Shown one piece after another: positions 9,492 through 18,153 of a DNA stretch of 64,000 nt. Position 1 is the stretch's first letter. Each line of letters begins with the position of its first letter. Origin of the DNA: an uncultured Roseobacter sp. (GTDB lineage Bacteria; Pseudomonadota; Alphaproteobacteria; Rhodobacterales; Rhodobacteraceae); contig CANKZM010000001.1 in NCBI GenBank assembly GCA_947488305.1, positions 620,001-684,000 on the forward strand. Reading direction: 5' to 3'. Both the position numbers and the translations under genes were made by a program. The notes below the pieces were generated by a model. It saw only the letters and a program-made list of their open reading frames with translations, was not told where the DNA came from and searched no databases.

Positions 9492-9532
9492 GCATGGGTC
9501 AGACTCTGGTCTACCGTTACCGGCCCATGCGC
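9490..9532 (-). promoter_or_regulatory. Antiterminator pairing of the ilvBN leader
   Basis: GCGCATGGG (9524-9532), inside the last codons of the leader peptide, is perfectly complementary over 9 bases to CCCATGCGC (9490-9498). The second arm overlaps the 5' arm of the terminator by two bases, so both structures cannot form fully at once. A ribosome paused on the earlier Leu/Val/Ile codons would leave the first arm free, while one reaching the stop codon would cover it. Confidence 0.75.
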
Positions 9533-9564
9533 TTGTTTCCCACGATGACGACTAGGTCAGTCAT
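9517..9564 (-). CDS. ilvBN leader peptide (15 residues)
   Basis: Reads MTDLVVIVGNKRMGR and stop: five consecutive branched-chain codons (Leu, Val, Val, Ile, Val) at positions 4-8. An AGGAGAG site lies 8-14 bases upstream of the ATG. A sigma70-like promoter ends about 27 bases upstream and a terminator follows 26 bases after the stop. All the parts of a classical ribosome-mediated attenuator are in order, so I am confident it is translated despite its size. Confidence 0.88.
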   Translation of the reverse strand: MTDLVVIVGNKRMGR

Positions 9565-9590
9565 TGTACGTCTCTCCTATGCTGCGCGCG

Positions 9591-9619
9591 ACATTATGGG
9601 CGTCTGGCAGGGGCGTCAA
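9591..9619 (-). promoter_or_regulatory. Sigma70-type promoter of the ilvBN leader
   Basis: On the minus strand TTGACG (9614-9619), a 17-base spacer and TAATGT (9591-9596). Transcription would begin near 9584, just ahead of the leader-peptide ribosome site, giving a leader of roughly 170 bases before ilvB. Confidence 0.65.
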
Positions 9620-9749
9620 CACCGAAAGCAGCGAAATTCGTATCGCTGGGCTGGGAGAAATTGTCACAATGTTTCGCTCCGGAGGGGCTGAATTGAAATT
9701 ATCGCAAAATATGGCGGTAGTTCCCTGGCCGCCGCATCAGCGCAGTCTC

Positions 9750-10397
9750 TCAGGTCGCGCGACGGTTGGTAGCCTCGACAATCGTATGGGCAGCGAACCC
9801 GGTCCAGAAGGTCAACCATGCACCAAAGCCTGCAAGTTTAGAGAAGTCCTCAAGCCAATGGGCAAAGGGGCCGTAGATTTTGAAAATATCGGTAAAGACA
9901 GACAGGCCAAGAAACGACAGGGCGACCATCAATCCCCGCCTGTCATAGTCTTTGCTGGCTGATCTCAAGTTTTTCCAGATCAGCAGGCCCAGAGCCGCAT
10001 AAACGCAGAAGATCGCGACCTCCCCCAGACGGGAGGCGGCCTCATGCAGCATGAAAACATCATCCACGACAAGCAACCAAGACAGCAGGCTGACGCTCAG
10101 TAATAGCGTCCATTGCGCGGAGGCGAGACGCCGCGCAATCCACGCCGAGACCCCGCATATTGCCGCGGTCGAGGTCATGAGTATGACGCCGATATGGGAA
10201 AAGAAACCAATATAACTGGGATACTCATAGATCGACGCAGGATCCCGCACCAGATGCGACAGCTTTATGCCAAAAAAGCTCGCGCCAACCCCGATCACCA
10301 CCGCCGCTGCAAAAAGGCATATCGCCACAATCATCGCGGGGAGTTTGAAGACAGAATTCAGGACCTTATCACCATGCGTTTCATTGACTTGCGTCAT
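9750..10397 (-). CDS. Hypothetical multi-pass membrane protein
   Basis: 215-residue protein with about six to seven hydrophobic segments (for example AMIVAICLFAAAVVIGVGA, IGVILMTSTAAICGVSAWI, WTLLLSVSLLSWLLVV, VAIFCVYAALGLLIW). Conserved-looking polar residues sit in the membrane (DDVFMLHE, FTDIFKIYG). I do not recognise a family. It lies alone between the ilv promoter and the response regulator, on the same strand as both. Function unknown. Confidence 0.7.
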   Translation of the reverse strand: MTQVNETHGDKVLNSVFKLPAMIVAICLFAAAVVIGVGASFFGIKLSHLVRDPASIYEYPSYIGFFSHIGVILMTSTAAICGVSAWIARRLASAQWTLLLSVSLLSWLLVVDDVFMLHEAASRLGEVAIFCVYAALGLLIWKNLRSASKDYDRRGLMVALSFLGLSVFTDIFKIYGPFAHWLEDFSKLAGFGAWLTFWTGFAAHTIVEATNRRAT

Positions 10398-10631
10398 GGG
10401 GTGACCTTTCTACGGGCGGCAGACAGCAGTTCGTTTGATCTTGTCGAAAAGGGCACCGATAGAGGTCGCAGCCCAAAGTCTATGCCTGCCAATGTGGCTT
10501 GCGTTTGTCGCAAGGTCGGCGGCAACAATCAATGTTTTTGTCAAATCCTTAGCGATGAAGGGCCTTGTTCTAAGAAGCAAAGGGAGATTTTGGTCGCGCA
10601 CCACGCTGCTCCAGCGGAAACCGCCCGACCG

Positions 10632-11288
10632 TCAGACGTTTACGCCCGTCCCCTGTAGTACCCCATGCTCCATAGCGTAGCGGGTCAGGCCAGCGGTGCT
10701 GGAAATACCTAGCTTGCGTTTGATGTTTTTGCGGTGGGTTTCCACAGTCCTGACCGAGATATCGAGCGCGATGGCCACTTCCTTGTTCGACTTGCCTTGT
10801 GCTAGTTGCAGCAAGATCGTTTGCTCCCGTCCGGTCAGCGCCTCGCGCATGTCGTCTTCCTTGGGCTCCAGCGACCCGCTCGCACCGGTGCACAAGTAGC
10901 GCTGCCCCGCCATCACAGCATCAATGGCTTCCTTGATTTCGTCTGTCGGGACATCCTTGAGAATGTACCCCATGGCACCATGGCTTAATGCGGAAGCGAT
11001 GTATTCGGCGCTGTCATGCATCGATAAGACCAGGATGCGCGTGCCCGGACGCTTCTCCAAAACAATTTCAGTTGCGGTCAGGCCGCCCATACCCGGCATG
11101 TTCAGATCCATAAGGATGACGTCAGGGTCATAAGCGTCAAGGTTATCAATGGCATCCTGTGCCGCGTTGCAATTGCCCACAACGTGGAGGTCTTCGTAGC
11201 TTTCGAGAATGGACTGGATACCCTCAGCGACCATCGGATGATCGTCGATAATCAAGACCTTGATGGGAACAGCAGCTTCATTTGTCAT
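10632..11288 (-). CDS. NarL/LuxR-type response regulator
   Basis: 218 residues. The receiver domain (about residues 8-125) has acidic DD at 15-16, the phosphorylation Asp at about 61 (VILMDLNMPG), the Ser/Thr of LVLSMHDS and Lys of YILKD. The C-terminal LuxR helix-turn-helix reads ALTGREQTILLQLAQGKSNK and VAIALDISVRTVETHRKNI. Its ATG overlaps the TGA of the kinase gene (ATGA), so the two are one operon. Position next to a divergent TRAP transporter suggests that it controls uptake of that substrate. Confidence 0.93.
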   Translation of the reverse strand: MTNEAAVPIKVLIIDDHPMVAEGIQSILESYEDLHVVGNCNAAQDAIDNLDAYDPDVILMDLNMPGMGGLTATEIVLEKRPGTRILVLSMHDSAEYIASALSHGAMGYILKDVPTDEIKEAIDAVMAGQRYLCTGASGSLEPKEDDMREALTGREQTILLQLAQGKSNKEVAIALDISVRTVETHRKNIKRKLGISSTAGLTRYAMEHGVLQGTGVNV

Positions 11289-12712
11289 GCCGGTTGTTTC
11301 CTTGTTGTGGCTTCGTCCGGTTCGGGGGGGAGGAGGTGTGAAAGCGGCACCGAAACCTCGACCACCGTTCCGGTCCCTTTGCGAGGCGTAAACATTCGAA
11401 ACCGACCTTCAAGTTGATCAACGCGTTCTTGCATGTTTCGCAGCCCAAGCCCCATCGATGGTTGGTCGCGAGCGTCTTGAAACCCCTGGCCATTGTCTTC
11501 GATACGCAATGTTGCACCCTTGTTATGCCCGCGCAAATCGACCTGCACTTTGGACGCGTTGGCATGGCGTTCGACATTTGTCAGTGCTTCCTGTGCGATG
11601 CGGTAGAGGGCAATTTTTGCCTCTGGATCCAGACGGTTGCGAAACACAACGGTCGTGAACTCGGTGGTGATTCCGGTGCGTTCACTGAATTCCTCGGTCA
11701 GGTTCTTGATGGCAGGCCCAAGCCCCAGATCATCCAGCATCCCGGGTCTGAGGTCACGGCTGATCCTGCGAACCTCTGCAATTGCGTCGCCCAGCGTTTC
11801 TATCCCTTTGGCTAGTGGGTTCGCAGCGGTGGGGTCGCCACGGTCTAATTTTCGCCGTGCAGTGTCCAGCGCATAGCGTACGCCTACCAGAATCTGGCTG
11901 ATACCGTCATGCAGCTCGCGTGCGACGCGACCCCGTTCTTCTTCCTGCGCGTCCAGTACGCGCTGCGTCAGACGTTTGAGTTTCGCATCCGCCAGCCTGC
12001 GTTCGCGAATGTTGAGAAACATACCGGTTAGAAAAACCGCGAGCAGCGCGGCCAGCGTAATGGCACCAATATAGACAAAGGTGCGTTGCACACGCGCTTC
12101 GACCTCAGCACGGGCGGTTGCGACGGTGACCAGCACATCGTCGATGAACACGCCTGTGCCTACCGCCCAGCGCCAACTCGGAAAGCTCGTCACATATGTG
12201 ATCATCCGGGCTTCTTCGCCCGTCGAGGGTTTGGGCCAAAGATGGGTGAGGTACCCATCCCCCTGGCGGGCAATATCGATGAGCCGTGCGACAACAGGGG
12301 TGCCTTCGCTATCGGTTTCATCGAGCCAGTTTCGATTGATCCGCTCGGTCTGTCTTGGGCTTACAAGGTTGTAACCGTCATAGTCATAGACGAAGAAAAA
12401 CCCATCTGCGCCGTAGATCATTGCGGACAAAATCTGCGCAACCTGATCCTGTGCGTCCGTATCATTGGGCGCGGCATTACCGTAAATGAAATAAAACCCG
12501 TTGCGGGCCTGCGTGATATAATTTCGCAGCTCGCGTTTCTTGGCCTCGATCAGTTGAGTTTCCAGCGCCCTTATCTCGCGTTCGGCAAGCGCACGGGACT
12601 GATGCGCCACCAACATCGCGATGGCCGCTACAGCTGCGATCAGCGGTACAGTCGCCAGCAATGAGAGTTTCTGACCGTATGTTGGCCGAAACAATGTCCA
12701 AAAGCGCTTCAT
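11285..12712 (-). CDS. Membrane histidine kinase with Cache sensor domain (NarX/UhpB-like HisKA_3 type)
   Basis: About 475 residues from the chosen start MKRFWTLFRP. Transmembrane segment 1 (LSLLATVPLIAAVAAIAMLVA) is followed by a periplasmic single-Cache-like domain (DGFFFVYDYDGYNLVSP, WRWAVGTGVFIDDV), transmembrane segment 2 (FVYIGAITLAALLAVFL), a HisKA_3 dimerisation domain with the phospho-His near residue 266 (VARELHDGISQ) and an HATPase domain (IEDNGQGF, GLGLRNMQERV). A longer reading frame starts at 12805, but the first 31 residues look non-native. Cache domains bind small organic acids, which fits a regulator of the adjacent TRAP operon. Forms an operon with the response regulator. 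Confidence 0.9.
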   Translation of the reverse strand: MKRFWTLFRPTYGQKLSLLATVPLIAAVAAIAMLVAHQSRALAEREIRALETQLIEAKKRELRNYITQARNGFYFIYGNAAPNDTDAQDQVAQILSAMIYGADGFFFVYDYDGYNLVSPRQTERINRNWLDETDSEGTPVVARLIDIARQGDGYLTHLWPKPSTGEEARMITYVTSFPSWRWAVGTGVFIDDVLVTVATARAEVEARVQRTFVYIGAITLAALLAVFLTGMFLNIRERRLADAKLKRLTQRVLDAQEEERGRVARELHDGISQILVGVRYALDTARRKLDRGDPTAANPLAKGIETLGDAIAEVRRISRDLRPGMLDDLGLGPAIKNLTEEFSERTGITTEFTTVVFRNRLDPEAKIALYRIAQEALTNVERHANASKVQVDLRGHNKGATLRIEDNGQGFQDARDQPSMGLGLRNMQERVDQLEGRFRMFTPRKGTGTVVEVSVPLSHLLPPEPDEATTRKQPA

Positions 12713-12956
12713 GCTTTTTAGGTACGGCCAAATCGCGCCAAAGCAAAGCCAAAGCCGCAGGATTTGGACGGGAATGGCTGCTTGGTTTTTCGCACGATCC
12801 ACCAAAAACGGGTTGTTTCGCGCATTTTTCCGCGCAGTCTACGCAGTATTAGGTATTCCCTTGTGCGCCCAACACGCTAGTTTGCCGCTCACGCTAAACG
12901 TATTGCGCATGACGACTCGCGCGGGCGTTCAAAAAAACTTGGGAGGAGTATCTCAC

Positions 12957-14045
12957 ATGGATCGTCGTTCATTTCTGAAGACATCTGCACTAGGCGGTTC
13001 CGCCGCCGCGGCCACAACACTGGCTGCACCAGCGATTGCACAAGGCAACCGTTCCCTGACAATGGTCACATCCTGGCCCCGTGGCTTTGCTGTGCTGGAC
13101 GATGCGGCAACCTATTTCGAAGAAATGGTTGGCGCGATGTCCGATGGACAGTTGACCATCGACAAGAAAGCTCCGGGTGAACTGGTCGGCGCATTCGAAG
13201 TTTTTGACGCTGTTTCCTCCGGGCAGGCTGATCTTTATCACTCCGCTGATTACTATTTTATCGGACAGCACCCTGGTTACGCTTACTTCACAGCCGTACC
13301 TTTCGGCGGTACTGCTCAGGAAGTCACCAACTGGTACCACCACGGTGGCGGGCACGAACTGCACACTGAACTGGGCGAAATCTTCAACCTGAAGTCCTTC
13401 ATCGCGGGTAACTCCGGTTCCCAGTCCGGCGGTTGGTTCCGTAACGAAATCAACTCTGCTTCCGACTTTAACGGTCTGAAATTCCGTATGCCTGGCCTTG
13501 GCGGCAAGGTGTTGGGAGAGCTTGGTGCTTCCGTTCAGAACATCCCCGGTGGTGAACTTTATCAGGCGTTGTCATCCGGTGCTCTGGACGGTCTTGAGTG
13601 GGTTGGGCCTTTCGCGGATGAACGCGCCGGCTTCCAGGAAGTCGCAAAAGTCTACTACACTGCGGGCTTCCACGAGCCAGGATCGGCTTTGGCTTGCGGT
13701 ATGAATCTTGATGTTTGGAATGACTTGAGCCCAGCGCATCAGGCGATCATCTCCAACGCGGCAATGGCGACAACGCACACCCAGCTGGCCGAAACGCTGG
13801 CAAACAACGGTGCGGCGCTGGCTCGCCTGCAGTCGCAAGGTGTGAAGACGCTGCAATTCCCAGATGACGTTTGGGATGCCTTTGGTGCGGCATCCAAGAA
13901 AGTCATGGACGAGAACATGAACGACGAGCTCTTTGCAAAAATCCGCGCCTCCTTCGAAGAGTCGCTCGCGCAAAGCTCCGACTGGCTGCTTAAGTCAGAC
14001 GGCTTCTATGTCGAACAGCGCAATCGCGTACTTGCAAACGGTTAA
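12957..14045 (+). CDS. TRAP transporter substrate-binding protein (DctP family, TakP-like)
   Basis: 362-residue periplasmic solute-binding protein. The N-terminus is a Tat-type signal (DRRSFLK, then a hydrophobic Ala-rich stretch and APAIAQ cleavage region). The mature part has the DctP fold signatures, including the Arg-containing motif NGLKFRMPG and GELYQALSSGALDGLEW. Closest in look to 2-oxo acid/mannitol-chloroaromatic group binding proteins such as TakP, so a monocarboxylic 2-oxo acid is a reasonable but unproven substrate. The ATG at 12957 has GGGAGGAG upstream; the in-frame extension to 12711 is not used. First gene of the TRAP operon, divergent from the histidine kinase. Confidence 0.92.
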   Translation: MDRRSFLKTSALGGSAAAATTLAAPAIAQGNRSLTMVTSWPRGFAVLDDAATYFEEMVGAMSDGQLTIDKKAPGELVGAFEVFDAVSSGQADLYHSADYYFIGQHPGYAYFTAVPFGGTAQEVTNWYHHGGGHELHTELGEIFNLKSFIAGNSGSQSGGWFRNEINSASDFNGLKFRMPGLGGKVLGELGASVQNIPGGELYQALSSGALDGLEWVGPFADERAGFQEVAKVYYTAGFHEPGSALACGMNLDVWNDLSPAHQAIISNAAMATTHTQLAETLANNGAALARLQSQGVKTLQFPDDVWDAFGAASKKVMDENMNDELFAKIRASFEESLAQSSDWLLKSDGFYVEQRNRVLANG

Positions 14046-14102
14046 CCGTATCTGAAAAGATAACAGGGGGCTGACGTCGCGTTGGCCCCTTGATTGCATT
14101 CA

Positions 14103-14123
14103 ATCCCGGGACGACACCGGGAT
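14103..14123 (+). other. Intercistronic hairpin between the TRAP binding protein and small permease
   Basis: Perfect 7-bp stem ATCCCGG/CCGGGAT with a 7-base loop and no T-run. A weaker GC stem (AGGGG/CCCCT, about 14065-14090) precedes it. Hairpins here often let the binding protein be made in excess of the permeases by blocking 3' decay; that role is inferred. Confidence 0.5.
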
Positions 14124-14170
14124 GGTTTACGACAGTGAGTCTGGTCAGCAGGGACCAGCGAGGGGGGAAA

Positions 14171-15100
14171 ATGGAAGAAGAAGTCGCCGCATCGGGTGGA
14201 CTAGGTGTCTTGGTGGACGGGGTAATCTGGTTTGTTACCAACGTCTTTTTATCCATCTACAACTTCTTTTATGCCATTTCTCATCCATCGCTTTGGCTGG
14301 ATTGGTCCGACAAACAGGCCATCATGCGCTTTGTATACTATGGCGGGTCGGTCGAATTCTTTTTTGTGGTTTTCACAGCTTTCCTGATCATGTTTGCCGT
14401 CGGCGTCTGGCGGCAAAATATCATGTGGGGATACGTCCGGGTGCTGGAAGGGTTCGCCAACACAGTGGGGCGCTTCTTCGCTTGGGCTGGTCTGCTGATG
14501 GTGCTGCAGCAGATCGTGATCGTCTTTATGCAGCGGATTTTCACGAGGCCTGATATCTCTATCGGCCTAGGTATTCCGCTGCAGTTCGACATCAGCTGGT
14601 TTGCCGAAGAACTCAAACTTTACAATGCCTTGGTCGTCTGTCTTTGCATGGCTTATACCTTTGTGCAGGGCGGGCATGTGCGGGTCGATCTGGTCTATTC
14701 CGCGGTGAAGTTCCGCACCAAGAAGGTCATCGACATGTTCGGCGCATTGTTTTTCATGATGCCGGTCGCGGTTGTGATCTGGCTATACGGCTGGTTCTTC
14801 CTGTGGCGGCATCTGATCGTGCCCAACCCTTCTGCATCGGATACGTTGGACCGGCTCCTCAACAAGTCCCGGGCGCTACGCTGGAACGTCGAAACCATCG
14901 GTTTCAGCCCAAATGGGTTCAATGGGTACTTCCTCTTCAAGATCCTTCTGTGCGCTTTCACCGCGATGGTCTTCCTGCAGGCGATGGCCATGTTCTTTCG
15001 GTCCTTCCAGGAGTGGCGAGAAGGTGAAGAGAGCGCCAACAAGTATCTCGACCGCGATACGCTGGGCGAGGGCGAAGAGGCCTACGAGGGAACGCACTAA
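14171..15100 (+). CDS. TRAP transporter small permease (DctQ family, enlarged)
   Basis: 309 residues from the ATG at 14171, which has AGGGGGGAAA directly upstream. Typical DctQ proteins are 160-220 residues with four membrane helices; this one has the DctQ core (YVRVLEGFANTVGRFFAWAGLLMVLQQI, GGHVRVDLVY) plus an additional N-terminal helix region (FVTNVFLSIYNFFYAI) and a longer C-terminal section ending in an acidic tail. Enlarged DctQ proteins occur with 2-oxo acid type TRAP systems. Lies 125 bases after the binding protein gene and 51 bases before the large permease. Confidence 0.88.
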   Translation: MEEEVAASGGLGVLVDGVIWFVTNVFLSIYNFFYAISHPSLWLDWSDKQAIMRFVYYGGSVEFFFVVFTAFLIMFAVGVWRQNIMWGYVRVLEGFANTVGRFFAWAGLLMVLQQIVIVFMQRIFTRPDISIGLGIPLQFDISWFAEELKLYNALVVCLCMAYTFVQGGHVRVDLVYSAVKFRTKKVIDMFGALFFMMPVAVVIWLYGWFFLWRHLIVPNPSASDTLDRLLNKSRALRWNVETIGFSPNGFNGYFLFKILLCAFTAMVFLQAMAMFFRSFQEWREGEESANKYLDRDTLGEGEEAYEGTH

Positions 15101-15151
15101 TCCGTGCACAGAGATAAATGCGGGTCCGCTGGACCACGCGAATAAGGGAAA

Positions 15152-17512
15152 ATGCCCATGTTTTTCGGTCTAGATGGCGTTGAAGTCGGTCTGATTATTG
15201 TAGCAATTTGCCTCTTCGGCGGAATTCTGTCGGGGTTTCCGGTGGCCTTTGCCATTGCCGGCGCCGGGGTGATCTCTTTCGGGATCATTGCAGCGCTGGA
15301 CAGTGCTGGGCTTCTGATCCATCAGGCGATTGACACCAGCAGTCAAATCTATCGCGATCTGGTCAATTCCGGTGTCAAGGCCGATACGATATCGATTTTC
15401 CGATACCCGGACTTACCGAGGATAGAGGAACCTGTTTTCCCAAAAGGCTGGGAAGTAGCGCTTGATCGCAATGTTTCCTTCGTCGTGAACCGGATGAACG
15501 AGCGGGTCCTCGCCGGACAGTCGATTGAGACGTTGCTGGCGGTGTTGATGTTCGTCCTGATGGGCATCACCTTGGAACGCTCCAAGATTGCGAATGATCT
15601 TCTCACCACCATGGCGCGCGTCTTTGGCCCGCTGCCCGGTGGTTTGGCGGTCTCCATTGTTGTGGTTGGTGCCTTCCTGGCGGCTTCAACAGGTATCGTG
15701 GGGGCTACCGTGGTCACGATGGGTCTGTTGGCGCTGCCCACGATGCTGCGCAACAATTACTCGCCTGAACTATCGACTGGCGTCATTGCGGCCTCAGGGA
15801 CATTGGGGCAAATCATTCCGCCGTCTATCGTGATCGTTTTGCTGGGGACACTGGCAGGGGATCTCTATTCTGCCGCGCAAGAACGGCGTGCGACCGTTGC
15901 CGGGTGCACGGATGCGCTGACCTATTTGGGCGAGCCTGCGGTTCTTTCTGTAGGTACACTGTTCCAGGCAGCACTTTTGCCCGGAATCATGCTGGCGCTG
16001 CTCTACGCGCTATATGCCTTTGGCTACGCGCTCTTGAACCCGGACAAAGCGCCTGCGGTTGAGATGGGAAGCACTAACTCTGAACCCATCACCCGCAACG
16101 AAGCCTTCACCTGGTTTCTGGGTGCGCCGATTCTTCTGGTCGTCGGGACGATATTGCTGGGCAACCTCGGCGTCATCGGCGGGCAGAGTACAGATGTATC
16201 GCGCTTTTCCGACATTGGCGAAGGGGCCTCGCTCAGAACCAACGTAAGCGAGCAGTGTCAGGCCTCCATGATCGAACTGCACGGGCAGGAGGCATGGGAT
16301 ATTGCGCTTGCACAGCAGGCGGAAATCGACGCTGCGGGCGGTGTGCAACAGTCTCAGCAGTTGACCGAAGAGGAACTGGCCGCAGCGCAGTCAGCCAAGA
16401 TCAATGATGCGGCACCCATCGGAACCGGATTGACCATCATCCTGGTGATCACCGGGCTGTTCCTGACTACCGCGCGTGGGGTGTCACCATCGACGTCACC
16501 CAAGCCGTTGATCATCGGTGCCATTGGCGCCGTGGTGATGCTGATGCTCGATATCGTGGCCATCTCGCCCGTGACCAGCCCGGGGACAATGATCGTTATC
16601 CTCGCCATCCCCTTCGCGGCGCTCATGTACGGTGTGGTTCATGCCACAAAAATATGTGCAAAGAACGAGCTTATCCGGGTCGTCTTTCCGCCGCTTGTTC
16701 TGATTGTCGCGGTTCTCGGTTCAATCCTTGGCGGCATCACCAACCCGACCCCTGCCGCCGCTCTCGGCGCGGGTGGGGCGATCATGCTGGCGGCCTACCG
16801 CAAGCTCAGGGATCAGGACAGAACACCGAAAGTCATTATCTGGTCTACGCTGGCGATCATTGTCTGCATCCTTGTCGGCATCAATTTCGACCTGCGGATC
16901 AATACCGATGATGTGGGTTTCGAGAGCTGGTTTGCCTTCTTCGTTGCCTACGGCGCTTATCTCTACGCGATGTTCGGGCTGCTTTTCTCCTGCTGGATCC
17001 TGTTCACCTCCGGCGTTTTGAGCCCGGTTGTGCGTGAAACGGCAAAGGTCACAAGCATGGTCTTTACCATCCTGATTGGGTCGCAGCTTCTGAACCTTGT
17101 GGTGATCTCTTTCGGGGGTGAACACTACATCCAGCAGTTTCTGAAATCCTTCGATAACGAATTCACGGTCTTCCTGATCGTGATGCTGGTTCTGTTTATC
17201 CTGGGCTTCGTCCTCGACTTCCTGGAGATCATCTACATCGTCATCCCGATCGTTGGCCCTGTCATCTACGGCGGGACGTTCGATCCCAAGTGGGTGACAA
17301 TCATGATTGCCGTGAACTTGCAGACCTCCTTCTTGACGCCGCCCTTTGGCTTTGCGCTCTTTTATCTAAGGGGGGTCGCGCCCAAGGAAGTCACGACCGG
17401 GCATATCTATCGTGGGATCATTCCTTTTGTCATCATCCAGGTGGTCGGGCTTGCGATCTTGTGGTTCTTCCCGGGGATTGTCACGATCATCCCTGACCTG
17501 ATCCCGAACTAA
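15152..17512 (+). CDS. TRAP transporter large permease (DctM family, enlarged)
   Basis: 786 residues, against about 430 for ordinary DctM. N-terminal helices (GLIIVAICLFGGILSGFPVAF) are followed by a soluble insert of about 45 residues (YRDLVNSGVKADTISIFRYP), then DctM-like helices (TLLAVLMFVLMGITLERS, GTLGQIIPPSIVIVLLG), a second soluble insert near residues 345-430 rich in Gln/Glu/Ala (EAWDIALAQQAEIDAAGG), and about eight more helices ending in FLTPPFGFALFYLRG, the conserved DctM C-terminal signature. Cotransports substrate with Na+ together with the small permease and binding protein. ATG at 15152 or 15158 are both possible starts. Confidence 0.9.
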   Translation: MPMFFGLDGVEVGLIIVAICLFGGILSGFPVAFAIAGAGVISFGIIAALDSAGLLIHQAIDTSSQIYRDLVNSGVKADTISIFRYPDLPRIEEPVFPKGWEVALDRNVSFVVNRMNERVLAGQSIETLLAVLMFVLMGITLERSKIANDLLTTMARVFGPLPGGLAVSIVVVGAFLAASTGIVGATVVTMGLLALPTMLRNNYSPELSTGVIAASGTLGQIIPPSIVIVLLGTLAGDLYSAAQERRATVAGCTDALTYLGEPAVLSVGTLFQAALLPGIMLALLYALYAFGYALLNPDKAPAVEMGSTNSEPITRNEAFTWFLGAPILLVVGTILLGNLGVIGGQSTDVSRFSDIGEGASLRTNVSEQCQASMIELHGQEAWDIALAQQAEIDAAGGVQQSQQLTEEELAAAQSAKINDAAPIGTGLTIILVITGLFLTTARGVSPSTSPKPLIIGAIGAVVMLMLDIVAISPVTSPGTMIVILAIPFAALMYGVVHATKICAKNELIRVVFPPLVLIVAVLGSILGGITNPTPAAALGAGGAIMLAAYRKLRDQDRTPKVIIWSTLAIIVCILVGINFDLRINTDDVGFESWFAFFVAYGAYLYAMFGLLFSCWILFTSGVLSPVVRETAKVTSMVFTILIGSQLLNLVVISFGGEHYIQQFLKSFDNEFTVFLIVMLVLFILGFVLDFLEIIYIVIPIVGPVIYGGTFDPKWVTIMIAVNLQTSFLTPPFGFALFYLRGVAPKEVTTGHIYRGIIPFVIIQVVGLAILWFFPGIVTIIPDLIPN

Positions 17513-17520
17513 GCCGGTTC

Positions 17521-17547
17521 GACGGGTGGGGCTTTTTCCCGCTCGTC
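17521..17547 (+). terminator. Hairpin at the end of the TRAP operon
   Basis: GACGGGTGGG pairs with CCCGCTCGTC over 10 bp including two G-U pairs, with loop GCTTTTT. It begins 8 bases after the large permease stop. There is no T-run after the stem, so factor-independent termination is uncertain; it may instead protect the 3' end. Confidence 0.45.
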
Positions 17548-17593
17548 GCGGCCTACCTAAGGTTGGGGAAAACTAACGGGTGAGGAGAGAGGC

Positions 17594-18088
17594 GTGGCCT
17601 CGGGGCATCATATATCTCCAAACAAGACCACCGCCTTGCTGGCGTACATCCTCGACATGGGGACAGACCAGTCACTTGATCGGGTGGTACTGGAAGGACT
17701 GGTAGATGCCATCTGCGTTGATGCAGATGAACGCGGGCGGTTGATTTCGGCAGTAGCCTTGTCGCAAAGCCCGGAGATTCGCCCTCAGGTTCTGGAGCTG
17801 TTGGGGCGACGGTTGCAACGGCTGCGAGACGATCTCGAAGAAGCGACAGACAGGGACGAAATCATCGGCGTCTGGAGCCAGCGGGTCGCCGGAGGGGCTA
17901 TTTTGGCCGGGGGCGGTACTGTCGTTGGTGGGTTGGCAACCGGAGGGGCTGCGGTGATAGCCTTGGTGGTTCCGCTCGCAGCAGGTATCATAACGACGGT
18001 CGGGCGTAATAAATTGCGGCGGCGCGCACGCGCAGTGCGACGTTTATGTCAGGAAACCGAGCGGTTGATAGATCTGTTGTCCTTATAG
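17594..18088 (+). CDS. Conserved hypothetical protein with C-terminal glycine-rich membrane hairpin
   Basis: 164 residues starting at GTG 17594 with GAGGAGAGA upstream. The first 90 residues are helical and charged; residues about 95-140 form a Gly/Ala-rich hydrophobic hairpin (GGAILAGGGTVVGGLATGGAAVIALVV) followed by a very basic segment (RNKLRRRARAVRR). This looks like a membrane-inserting hairpin with a cytoplasmic positive end. No family recognised. Stands between the TRAP operon and a small membrane protein gene. Confidence 0.65.
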   Translation: MASGHHISPNKTTALLAYILDMGTDQSLDRVVLEGLVDAICVDADERGRLISAVALSQSPEIRPQVLELLGRRLQRLRDDLEEATDRDEIIGVWSQRVAGGAILAGGGTVVGGLATGGAAVIALVVPLAAGIITTVGRNKLRRRARAVRRLCQETERLIDLLSL

Positions 18089-18153
18089 GCATGGGCGCAT
18101 CGGGGGTGTAAATTTTAACTTTCGGTGTTATATTGGGTTCAAAGGAGAGGCTT

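Noticed and set aside
9750-10631. Extra gene between the membrane protein and the response regulator
   Set aside because: Short frames at 10398-10631 on both strands lack a ribosome site and known sequence; I see only intergenic DNA.
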